A stretch of DNA of 18,000 nt, from contig CAIIXF020000378.1 of the NCBI GenBank assembly GCA_903813345.2, positions 1-18,000 of the forward strand, read 5' to 3'. How positions within the stretch are numbered: the stretch's first letter is position 1; each line of letters begins with the position of its first letter. The stretch comes from Owenia fusiformis. Lineage: Eukaryota > Annelida > Polychaeta > Sabellida > Oweniidae. Positions 1-9,676 of the stretch are shown here, in pieces. A program made the position numbers and the translations under genes. The notes beneath the pieces are model-generated. The model saw nothing but the letters and a program-made list of their open reading frames with translations. It was not told the origin of the DNA and ran no database searches.

Positions 1-364
1 CAATACATTGTACGAGTCAACAGTTAATATTGTTGACTTTATTAGATGGAGCAAGGTAGATTGAATATTTACACTGGGTATTAACAGATTAACAGAATGT
101 TTTGCTTAGTTTAGCTTCAAGACCCTGTGACCCACCTGATTGACTACACACATCTCACACATCTTACACATCTCCTCACTTCTGGGGAGGGGGGTCACAA
201 GGGCTTGTAGCTAGACTATTTTTGCTCACAACATTCCTTATCGTGGCTTAATTTTTCTTAAATACAAGGAGAATTACCTCAGAAAATCGGTTAACAGTGG
301 CTGAGATTTGTAGATTTAGATCATGGTCGCTTGTTGTATGTAGAATAATTGCAGTCAAGCTCAG
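1..364. other. No gene seen
   Basis: AT-rich flank with a short CACACATCT/TACACATCT run near 146-175 and a G-rich patch (GGGGAGGGGGG) at 183-193. Nothing else can be supported. Confidence 0.6.
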
Positions 365-672
365 AATACACATCAATGCCTCATATATCACAGGGTTGTT
401 GATACTTGTGAACACTGGGAAAAGTAGAGGTTACAATTTGAGTTATATATGTCAATACATGGTACTATATATGTCATACACATCAGTGCCTCATATACCA
501 CAGGGTTGTTGATATTTGTGAACACTGCGAAAAGTAGTGGTTAAAATCTGGGTTAAGATTATTATATGCCACTACATAGTACTATATATATCACTACATA
601 GTACTATATATATCATACGCATTGATGCCTCATATACCACAGGGTTGTTGATACTTGTGAACACTGGAAAAA
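365..672. repeat. Three-unit tandem repeat with a 22-bp sub-duplication
   Basis: Units start at about 365, 477 and 614. Each contains GCCTCATATACCACAGGGTT, GTTGATACTTGTGAACACTG and a GAAAAGTAG tail. The spacings are 112 and 137 bp. Most of the extra length in the second is a 22-bp duplication of ACTACATAGTACTATATATA (571 and 593). The 71-codon open frame at 297-512 is read from this repeat and is not a gene. Confidence 0.88.
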
Positions 673-1010
673 TAGAGCACACCAGTTAAAATGTCAAATG
701 TTCAGGCTTTTGATGGTATTCAATCAGTAATCAGGTATCAAATAGAAGACTTGTATGATAAATCCTGCAGTTGTCCTCATCTTCATATAAATTTCCCCAA
801 AATTTAGGTTTTCTGAAATGGCTCAACCTTTATTGACAAAATGTAAAAAATCTGTATAAGTTGATTTTCACTTTAAAGGTTCAGTTTTATGTTAAATCTG
901 AATGTCAGCATGATCATCTACTTGTTATACCAATATAGTTTTATATGACCCAATGGGATTATTTTGAAAAATCAAAAAGTTAATGATTTTTTCTCAGTTT
1001 TCTCAAATAG

Positions 1011-1454
1011 TCAACGGTTGAGATTATTTATACCTTCAGTATCCTTATCCAATATGGATGCCTGTATTTCGTTGAGGTAGTCATATAGAGTCTTTAATCT
1101 AGCATTAGCCCATTCCATGTCACAGCTCAAGTCAAATTCTGTATGTTGTTTGCCCATGCTACCACCTTGTTGGCCCATGATACCAAACTGTTTTCCCATG
1201 ATATCATGTTGTTTGCCCATGATATCATATTTTCACATGCCATCAGACTGTTGATTTATGATATCAAGCAGCGGTGAGGTTGTTTTGACTGGTTCAGCAA
1301 ACATGTCGCAACTTTGTCGCTTTCATAAAGGCTTATTTTCCTGTGAATTTTTTTTTACTAAATCTTTTAACTTTGATACAATCAATGTCAGTAATCTCTC
1401 TAACATGTCTAAAGGCTGTTTTATCATAAAAATCAAGAAAAAATAGTCACGCCC
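1011..1454 (-). pseudogene. Old coding-like frame with two TGA stops and a heptapeptide repeat
   Basis: One minus-strand frame stays readable from 1454 (after a TAA) to a TGA at 1011-1013, broken only by TGA at 1323-1325 and 1233-1235. From the Met at 1427 it reads IKQPLDMLERLLTLIVSKLK, an amphipathic helix. It later reads CDMFAEPVKTTSPLLDIINQ. Four 7-residue units follow (MGKQHDI, MGKQFGI, MGQQGGS, MGKQHTE; 21-bp DNA repeats), and then DMEWANARLKTLYDYLNEIQ and a short tail. An AATAAA stands about 180 bases downstream (829-834). No known domain is recognised. It may be a decayed gene or transposon ORF, a terminal exon joined by unseen introns, or chance; the composition and unbroken frame favour a relic. 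Confidence 0.4.
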
Positions 1455-1608
1455 TTAAAGGTGTTGGAAATTGGGTTCGTTATTCTGGAGGATATTTCTA
1501 TTTTTATAGAGGAAAAACAAAATCCTTCAAAGCGACCTATATAACATTTCAATTGGCTAAAGTTAACATATTTCGCTCATTGTTTTGCCTCATTACACAA
1601 CTGCCTCG

Positions 1609-1945
1609 ATGGTAAACTTGCAAAATGTTCAATCATTAGTATTAAAAGAGGCCATAACACCATACCCTTGTTTTGTGGGATGTACACATATATGGATAAA
1701 CTTGCAAAATATATCATCTATAATACCAAAACATGCCATAACAGCATATCTTTGTTTTGTTGGGTGTACACATATATGGATAAACTGAAAAATGTATCAT
1801 CTAATAATACCAAAACATGCCATAACAGCATACCTTTGTTTTGTGGGGTGTACACATATATGGATAAACTTAAAAAATGTATCATCTATAATACCAAAAC
1901 ATGCCATAACAGCATACCTTTGTTGTGTGGCTTGTACACACTGTG
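1609..1945. repeat. Four-unit 84-bp tandem repeat
   Basis: TGTACACATATATGGATAAA recurs at 1681, 1765 and 1849, with a diverged TGTACACACTG at 1933, exactly 84 bp apart. Each unit also has AATACCAAAACATGCCATAA and CTTTGTTTTGTGGG. 84 is a multiple of three, so a plus-strand frame (1668-2012) stays open and encodes a 28-residue repeat (VYTYMDKL, NTKTCHNSIPLFC). That frame is probably a by-product, as there is no coding context. Confidence 0.9.
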
Positions 1946-3303
1946 GCTAGTCGATCTATGTGGATGCAGTCATTTATATGTAATGTATCGTGGGTGTTCG
2001 CGTACATTATAGGGAATGGGATCATTGCAAAAATATGACAGCAAATCGAGGTAAGTGATCTCAGATTTTCTACTTAACATTGTGACTTGAAATCTTGCAT
2101 ACATATTCAATATACATAGTATGACAATGTGTGAAAGTTTCAGCTACCATTTTCCTGTTATAGGGAAGATATTTGAAAAACATTTCGTAGACGTCAACAT
2201 ATATGTATAAAATGGATGCACCTATGTATCATTTGGATTCAGAACGGTAACAAATGGATGCTTTAATATATTATACTTTTATCATGATGATTTATTTACT
2301 GATGGACAACTGGCCAGATTTTCTTTGTATACATTGTTCGGATAAACATTCCTTATTCATTAAAGTAATTAGCCACCCCATTACAACTAGTCTAAAGACA
2401 CCCTAATGAAAAATTGATAATACTATATTTAAACCCATCAACTGGAAAATGCCATTACTGATGAAATAAAGGACCCACGGTCCTGCTCACACAGTGTAGA
2501 ACCTTCAGAGGAATGTATATCCTGATTTTCAAACAAAAGTATTGGTAAATATGAGATCAATGAAAGACGAGTCCTTTGTTGTTGGTTCAGATATGATTTG
2601 TTGTAGTCAAAGGAAAAACTATGAATTTGACCTAGATTTTGACCTAGGCCTTTTAGTGTCCAAATTTTGAAGGAAAGTAGATTTTGAGGACGGCTTCTAT
2701 TGTAGATTCTTATTAAGTTGGCTGCATCCAAGCTGTATCTAGTGTTGTGTTGTTACAATTGATAATTTTCTCAAGCCCCATTGACTTAACATGGGATACC
2801 AAAATAGCGATTTTTGGGATTTCAAAATGCCATAACTTCCGAACCGGAAGTCGGATCAAAATCTGGTTTGCAGATTCGGATTCTTTGGACAATTCTACAC
2901 ATATTTCATAACTCATACATTGAATTCCAAGAAGTTTTTATTGTGACGTACTTTTCGGATTCCATATCAGTCTGTCGGCCGACGTTATAAACCCATTGTT
3001 GTTTACCGGTTTTTAAAAAAAGTGCGTAGTAATAATTTCGGCATTATCGAACTACTTGTTTACGCCTGATTGGGCATGGTCTTTAACGAGTTGTTTAGCA
3101 ATCAAGATGTTACTTTAATAAAATAAAAATAGTATGCCTATAATGATAAGTACCTCCTCTATCTAATGGTGTATTTTTCAACTGCCCAAGACCACGGGAA
3201 ATGGGTATAAATTGCGTTGGAAAAAGGGCTACTTTTAACTTTTTTGAACTTCGACTTTGTCTGATTAATTCATAGAATAATTTAGATTCACTTAAAATCC
3301 AAC
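1946..3303. other. No gene seen
   Basis: AT-rich sequence with two overlapping minus-strand open frames (2438-2731, 2713-2916). They resemble no family and have no splice or start context. CTTCCGAACCGGAAG at about 2837 is a small palindrome. Confidence 0.55.
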
Positions 3304-3430
3304 GATCGTTACAGTTTTTACTAAACCTCAAACTTAAAACGGCTCATTTTTTAAACAAATAACGTGTTTGACGACACAAATCACGGATCTATCTGTAGTT
3401 TCTATCTCTAAAGTTTAGTCATTTCGCACA
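3304..3430 (+). repeat. Dispersed GTTACAGTTTTTACTAAA repeat, copy 1
   Basis: It starts GATCGTTACAGTTTTTACTA at 3304 and continues through GACGACACAAATCACGGAT to TTTCTATCTCTAA. Related copies are at 3765, about 13721 and 14161, on the same strand. It is a low-copy, old interspersed repeat without coding sequence, and its ends are uncertain. Confidence 0.55.
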
Positions 3431-3764
3431 CCAAATAAATATTGTTATATAAAAATATGTATCATCCATTATTCGCGGAAGGTATTTAATTTCATGTATA
3501 CGAAATATTTATCTGATCCGATAACGATTAAGTATTCATTTTTCAGTTTAAAAATACGAAAATTGCTAAAACGGGGCTAATATTGAGACAAAAATTACGT
3601 GTGACGTAATTATTTCTTTAATCATGCATTTTCTTCATAGAAATCTGGAATTAATTTTAAGGATCAATATTTAATGCAAAATATATATAAGACGACCACA
3701 GCGTGAGCAATGTATCGAATTTTAGGCAAACAAAAAACAAGAATGATTCAATTGAACATGAAAA

Positions 3765-3860
3765 ATTGTTACAGTTTTTACTAAAATGAAAACTCTTAAA
3801 TGGCGTCATTTTAGCCCAAAATCCAAGTTGACGACTTAAATAGTTCACGGATGTACTTCA
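3765..3860 (+). repeat. Dispersed GTTACAGTTTTTACTAAA repeat, copy 2
   Basis: ATTGTTACAGTTTTTACTAA is followed by AATGGCGTCATTTTAGCCCA and GACGACTTAAATAGTTCACG. It shares the head and the GACGAC-AAAT-CACGGAT block with copy 1. Confidence 0.55.
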
Positions 3861-4884
3861 GTTGACATCAAGCTTGAACATGAAATTCGCCCATTGAAAT
3901 TCCAAATAAAACGATAGAAATGACATAAGTCTCGTAAAGGCGTATTGAATAATGTGTACGCCAAATATCATATTATGAAATTGAAAAATCAATCTACGAT
4001 AAGACACTTTGTAAATAGTATTAGGGTTTAAAGATACGGACATTTATGAACAATTAACCTATTCTAAAGACGGATCGTATTCATTTCTTAAAGACGAATG
4101 TTCGAAATTCAAATTCAAGATGCCCATTTTGTGTAGAAAATATGTTTTCATCCGATCACACTACACATGTTCCAAATAACAGCTAAGAGAAAATTCATTG
4201 ATATTGGATGAAGTGGATGGATTTGGTACATTTCTTTGCAATGTGGGCGCATTTAAAACAGCGCCATATTTTACGGCACAATTTCCGCTGGCCTGTGAAT
4301 CTTTTTTAGCGCGTCATTCCAATCGGAATGATGATTATATGTATAAATTCCGCATTTTTAGAATAGACAAGAGTGTAATTTTTTCCTCTTTCAGTTAAAA
4401 TATTCTCATTTATGATATGGAATAGTTCACACTTCATGTACCATGGTACTAAACATGTTATATGGACATTAAACTCACGAACACGTACTGTGCTCCAATT
4501 TTGACTGATTTATGTAAATCCAAGAGAATCGTCTTAGCTTCTTATGCGCGCTGTAAATGAATTTTTATACTAGTCTACATAATATTTTTCTTAATTGTTT
4601 CTCATTAAATTCGAAGTCATATAATAGAAACAAAATCGTATTTCAAATATTTTCCAGCTGTACACCAAACACCCACCAAATTAGATCATTATGTAAATGT
4701 TTGGGAGGAAAAAGAACAGTACTATATGGCTCAAATGACATTTAATGTCATGATGTATGTCCATTTTTGTGATAAATTTGTCATGATCACTCTGTACTGA
4801 ACTCAATAAGGAACTAGAAAATGGCAACTCCATGGAGTAGCAAATCCCAACGAACACTATATAAATCATCAATCTGTACAGTCA
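3861..4884. other. No gene seen
   Basis: AT-rich sequence; the few 60-66-codon open frames have no recognisable product. Confidence 0.55.
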
Positions 4885-5650
4885 CAAAATAATATTTACC
4901 ATCTACTCTTACCTTCAATAAATATATTAAATCATTGTAGCATCATGTAAATCTAAGAAATGGCGAATTTCTGCTCTAGTCAGCCATTTTGAATTTTCAA
5001 AGACGCAAATCAGAAAAACAATGCCATAATTGTGATCTACTCTGAAATACCTTCAATTTGAGTATAATATAGCCATACTTTTAAGAGATCAGAAAATAAT
5101 TGCGAAATCACGCATTAGGCGGCCATTTTGATTTTTTTAGGGCCCAATCAGAAAAACGCTACGATATTTACAATCTACTCTAAATTGCCTTTCATTTGAG
5201 TATAATAAAGCTATACATCTCAAAATTAACGCAAATTCCTGTTTTCTCAACCCCCATTTACGGCCCCTGGGGGTCAGGGTGAAAAACTCGGGATATATAT
5301 GTGAAATAGACAGATGTTAATATACTGCCAAAATTTCAAATAATAATATTTATTATTTTGGTTTAAAATGAAAAACGTAAGATTTTTGTGAAAAATTCCC
5401 GGCATTTTCAAACTGGCGGCCATCTTGAAGAAAAATTTGCGTAAAACTATTCACCAATATACATCTTTCCATTAAATATGAAGAAAATCTGTTGACTAGT
5501 ATTCGAGTTATCCTCCGGACAGACGGACGAATTCAAGTTCCAACATGAATACCAGGATAAGTTCTCTTGGCCTCCAGTGTGACTGACGGACAGACGGACG
5601 GACGGAGGGCTTTACTATATCCCTACAGAACTTCGTCCGTTGGGATAATT
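4885..5650 (+). repeat. 0.75-kb interspersed repeat, copy 1
   Basis: It begins with about three sub-repeats of 134-139 bp (ATCTACTCT at about 4902, 5036 and 5174), each with GGCCATTTTGAATTTT, AATCAGAAAAACAAT and TTCAATTTGAGTATAATATA. Then follow a GGGGGTCAGGGTGAAAAAC segment, a TCTTTCCA...GAAGAAAATC segment, a GACGGACAGACGGACGGACG run (5585-5608), and CTATATCCCTACAGAACTTC to TTGGGATAATTAAG. The second copy is at 8940-9676 on the same strand. No coding capacity is visible. Confidence 0.8.
5581..5609. repeat. (GACG)n-type microsatellite
   Basis: GACTGACGGACAGACGGACGGACGGAGGG, the short-repeat segment just before the 3' end of the copy 1 repeat. Confidence 0.85.
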
Positions 5651-6151
5651 AAGATACAATAAGTATAGTAACATATACGTATTTACATTGCTTTATTTCT
5701 TTTGGTGTAGGGCATACTGATATAGGCCTACAACATACAACTTAATTGCAATACAATAGGAAATATGTCACAACTACTTGACTCTATGAATATAGCATTT
5801 AAAGCATTAATACAATGTGAAATTAAAAATGATATCATGTTGTGTTGCATAAAATATTAATTCAGGATCGGCAAGCAAATTTAGTTCTGTCATTTATTCA
5901 ATTCAATTTATTTCATAATTCTTATTTAATAATATTTTATTAATATTACTTGTATAATCTTATTTTATCTAATATCATATCCATGTCTACCATTTCACCA
6001 TGAGAACTTTCTCAAAACCTGTAAAGTGGAACACCTCTTTAAATGGAACACCTCCACAAGTGGAATTGTTGGAACTTCACTTGAAAGAAAGCACATTGTT
6101 TTAAATAAAAATTAGTACCGTGGGTACTGGGCTCACATGGTGTTGCTCAAA
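5651..6151. other. No gene seen
   Basis: Very AT-rich. The only local pattern is a short direct repeat around 6030-6065 (GTGGAACACCTC, ATGGAACACCTC). Confidence 0.55.
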
Positions 6152-6379
6152 AGTGAATGATGGCTAAAATGACAGAAAATAAAAAAATGGATATGATGTT
6201 TTTGCTGATTTTTTGTAACAAAATTATTTCATACAACTACTCTTTACAAAGACATGGCTTTTACAATGTAGGACATCTGGAATTATTCGTAAAGCTAGGA
6301 AATGGGCCAAAAGTGAATTTCACAAGACAAAAATGGTGGCCGTTTTGAAAATAGGCGAGCTTTTGAAGCAGAAGTCACA

Positions 6380-7556
6380 CACACACTACCCTACCACGTG
6401 ACCACGTTTAAAATGGAAACAGGGTACAGCTAAGTTGCAAATGGAGGACGTGGGTTTAATTCCATATTTCTGAACGTAAAATACATTTTACATTTATTTC
6501 TAGTGTTCTACCAGACATAGAATTGATTCATCAAGCAGTTTGTAGAATATTGTTGGCAAAAAAACCTATAGGCAAAGATAGATAATAGTGGGCGCAGTGA
6601 AGCAAAACTCAACACAATACACGATACATTTCAGTAAATCTGTCAACGTACAGGGAGCATGTAAGTTTCCCTTCGAAAATGTTACATTGATACATGTATG
6701 TAACAAAAAAAAACAGTGAACTATTATTTCAACTGCGTGTCATCGTGTTATAGGTGGATACGTTTTCAAGTATGTTATTCAACTGTATTTTTGTGAATTT
6801 GAACAAAACATTCTAAATGATCGGTTTTTGAGGACGGTAGTGAATTATACCATTCAAGGGGTTATTTAGAACGATTCTTCACATGTAGTTCAGGCAATTT
6901 TAATTATTCTGAGTAGCGGATAGCCATTAATACTGATAGCGGATAGTCATTTACATAATTATCATTAACGTCTTAACATTTAATTTTGTTATTTTATTTC
7001 AATTTGATACCCTAGTAACACGTATAATCTAGCGTTCTTGTTTATTTTATGACTAAAATGCATACGACCTGAAAGCCTGTGTCTAAATCTACAAAATAAT
7101 GTTTACTTTATTTGGATTAAATAACAATTGATGACACCCCAAAGCATCAACAGGCGACCTTTTAAGCATTACTTTCACTGTTTGCAGCGTAAATGTACAT
7201 GAGGTCGGAACATAGTATGTCTGTATAATCAGCTTACTTTCTCGCTCCCTGTACTATTGAACAATTTACATTCCTTTTACCCTGTATTGATCAACTTTTG
7301 CAATTGTGTACCGTGTACTATGACATATCAAATATTTTAAAATTTAAAACGATATTATTTTCATTCTTTCTATAACTATCATATAACTTCGAACATCGAC
7401 TTCACTATTGCACCACTGAAGTGTAGCGAATAGCAATATTGACTCACTCCGAGCACCAAACGTATTAACCTTTTGAGTAAGCAGTCGATATACTCAAAAG
7501 CGACCTGATTGAAAGCCCAAAAATTCGCGCATGCGTGATCGGGGTAGGGTAGTGTG
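6380..7556. mobile_element. 1.18-kb non-autonomous DNA transposon nested in another repeat
   Basis: The ends CACACTACCCTACC (6382-6395) and GGTAGGGTAGTGTG (7543-7556) are exact inverted repeats, followed inward by related CACGTGACCACG / CGTGATC sequence. TCACA stands on both outer sides (6375-6379; 7557-7561), a 5-bp target duplication. Removing the element restores the surrounding repeat unit, whose intact copies lie at 7711 and 8046, so insertion is well supported. A second inverted pair, GTACAGGGAGC (6648-6658) and GCTCCCTGTAC (7244-7254), is placed about symmetrically, which suggests long imperfect arms. There is no transposase. The CACTA-like tip recalls CACTA/Chapaev elements, but their target duplications are usually 2-4 bp, so I leave the superfamily open. 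Confidence 0.75.
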
Positions 7557-8356
7557 TCACAGGTTTTTTTTCTTTATTGATGCTGAACAAAAATATTCTA
7601 AAACAGGAATCCTATCTACAGAGGATTTAAAAAGAGCCAAGTGTTGACAGACATTGGTTTTTAAACTTGCCACTATCTTGGACTGACTGAAAGACAGATG
7701 GACAAATAAATGTTAACTAAAATGGCTGAAAAAAAAATCGGATATGATTTTTTGCAGATTTTTTGTTACAAACTTATTTCATACAACTACTCTTTACATT
7801 GACATGGATTTTACAATGCAGGACACCTGAAATTATTTTGAAAGCTAGGAAATGGGTTGAAAGTGAATTTCGCGAGACAAAAATGGGGGCCATTTTGAAA
7901 ATAGGCGAGCTTTTTAACCAGGAGTCATAGGGGAGTTTTCTGTATTTATGTTGAACATAAATAACTTAAAACGGGAATCTTATCGACAGAGGTTTTCAGG
8001 CAAATGGTCCAAAAGTGGATTTCGCCAGACAGATGGACAAATCCATGTTAACTAAAATGGCTGAAAATAAAAAAAAAACGGATACAATTTTTTGCTGATA
8101 TTTTGTAACAAAATTATTTCATATAACTACTTTTCACATTGACATGGATATTAACAATGCAGGACACCTGACATTATTTGTAAAGCTAGGAAATGGGTCA
8201 AAAATGAATTTCACGAGACAAAAATGGCAGCCATCTTGAAAATGGGTGAGCTTTAGAACCAGGAGTCGGAGGGGAGTTTTCTGTATTGATGTTGAACAAA
8301 AATAACTCAAAACGAGAATCCTATCTACAGAGGTTTTAAAAACGTGCCACTATTGT

Positions 8357-8404
8357 TGATGGACAGACCGACGGATGGACGCACGCACGGACGCACGGAC
8401 AGAC
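8357..8404. repeat. Degenerate (GACG/GACGCAC)n run
   Basis: GATGGACAGACCGACGGATG is followed by GACGCACGCACGGACGCACG and GACAGAC. It is the tail of the third repeat unit, and similar to the run at 5581-5609. Confidence 0.8.
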
Positions 8405-8421
8405 AAGTGAGTGATTGCAAA

Positions 8422-8438
8422 AGCTCACCATGTGAGCT
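8422..8438. other. Perfect 7-bp hairpin ending the repeat array
   Basis: AGCTCAC, loop CAT, GTGAGCT, followed by AAAAA. It follows the GACGGAC-type run directly and probably marks the 3' end of the repeat unit. Confidence 0.6.
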
Positions 8439-8939
8439 AAAAACCACTGCCCTTTGGCAAAAAAGTACTAATGGATTAAGATATGACTGTCCAAAATCAC
8501 TTGCCATACTGTACCTGGTCCTTTATAACAGACCCAAACATAATTTTTTATCATACAAAAATCGAGTAAAAAGGACCTGTTTATAGAGTGACAAAACACC
8601 ATGGTAGTGTACAAGGTCAAATAATTTTTTTTAAATTTCATGAGGCATGTTTTAGCAAAAAAATGTTCCTTTAACCCACCTAGGAGAAAAGTTGAGCTTG
8701 TTAAAGTTACTGACATGCCCAAATTTTCAGTAGTTTTGACTTGAAACGATAAATCCTTGTGTTCTTATAAAATGAATTTCTTCATTAATAATGGTTCAAT
8801 ATACTAGCTCAAAATACTGGGAATTGAATAATCTTTCCAATAATACCTTATACACATATGATTGTTTATTTCAGAGATCATAAAGACAACACATTACATT
8901 TATTTGAGATCTAATGTTATATAATGTGTCCATACTTTA

Positions 8940-9676
8940 GGCAGCCAGTTTGAGGGAAGAATCAGAAAACAATATAATAATTGTGATCTACTCTAAAATT
9001 CCTTCAATTTGAGTATAAAAATAGTCTACTTTGAAGAGATGGGTGAAATATTGTGAAATTCCCTATTAGGTGGCCATTTTGAATTTTCTGAGGATCAAAT
9101 CAGAAAAACAATACCATTATTGTGATCTACTCTGCAATGCCTTCAATTTGAGTGTAATATAGCCATATAGCCTTATTTTTGGAAGTGGTCGGGAAATTGT
9201 GAAATCCCAATTTAGACAGCCCCTTTGAATGTTCTTAAATCTAAATCGGAAAAACAATACTTAACTTGAAATCTGTTTGAACTAATCTTTCATTTTAGCA
9301 TTACAGAGCTATACATGTACTGAAAAAGATCTCAAAACAAACAAAAATTCCAGTATTCCCGACCCCATACACATACCTAGGGGTCAGGCTGAAAAACACG
9401 TAATATAGGTGAAATAGATGTATTTTGTGAATTTACTTCCAAAATTTCAAACAGAAATATTCACCACTTTGCTTAAAAATTTTAGATTTTCACAAAAAAT
9501 CCTGACATTTTAAAGTGGTAGCCATCTCGAAAATTGTTTGTTTTGCTTAAAACAATTACCAATACACATCTTTCCACCCAATGTGAAAAAAATCCATCCA
9601 CTAGTATCTGAGTTGTTCAATGGATGAACTGGGGGCTCACTATATCCCTACCAAACCTTGTTTGTTGGAATTAAGT
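8940..9676 (+). repeat. 0.75-kb interspersed repeat, copy 2
   Basis: The order is the same as copy 1: sub-repeats at about 8942, 9072 and 9217, then CTAGGGGTCAGGCTGAAAAA, ACACATCTTTCCACCCAATG, and the end CACTATATCCCTACCAAACC to TTGGAATTAAG. The GACGGAC run found in copy 1 is reduced here to GGATGAACTGGGGG. The copies differ at many bases, so they are old. Confidence 0.8.

Larger units (their letters stand above)
6152..8442 (+). repeat. Three-unit interspersed repeat array (first unit interrupted)
   Basis: Related units begin at about 6152, 7711 and 8046 (335 bp between the last two). Each holds ATTTTTTGTAACAAAATTAT-type sequence, CATACAACTACT, GACATGGATTTTACAATGCA, AAGCTAGGAAATGGG, GAGACAAAAATGG-GGCCATTTTGA, and a GAGCTT...GAGTC...GTTGAACA tail. 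The first unit is split by the 1.18-kb element at 6380-7556. The array ends in GACGGAC/GACGCAC runs (8357-8404) and an AGCTCAC-CAT-GTGAGCT hairpin. Open frames within it (for example 6157-6348) are repeat sequence and not genes. Confidence 0.8.

Noticed and set aside
1668-2012. A 114-codon plus-strand open frame
   Set aside because: It is explained by the 84-bp tandem repeat, whose length is a multiple of three; no gene context.
8325-8586. Overlapping open frames on both strands
   Set aside because: They are produced by the GACGGAC/GACGCAC run of the repeat tail.
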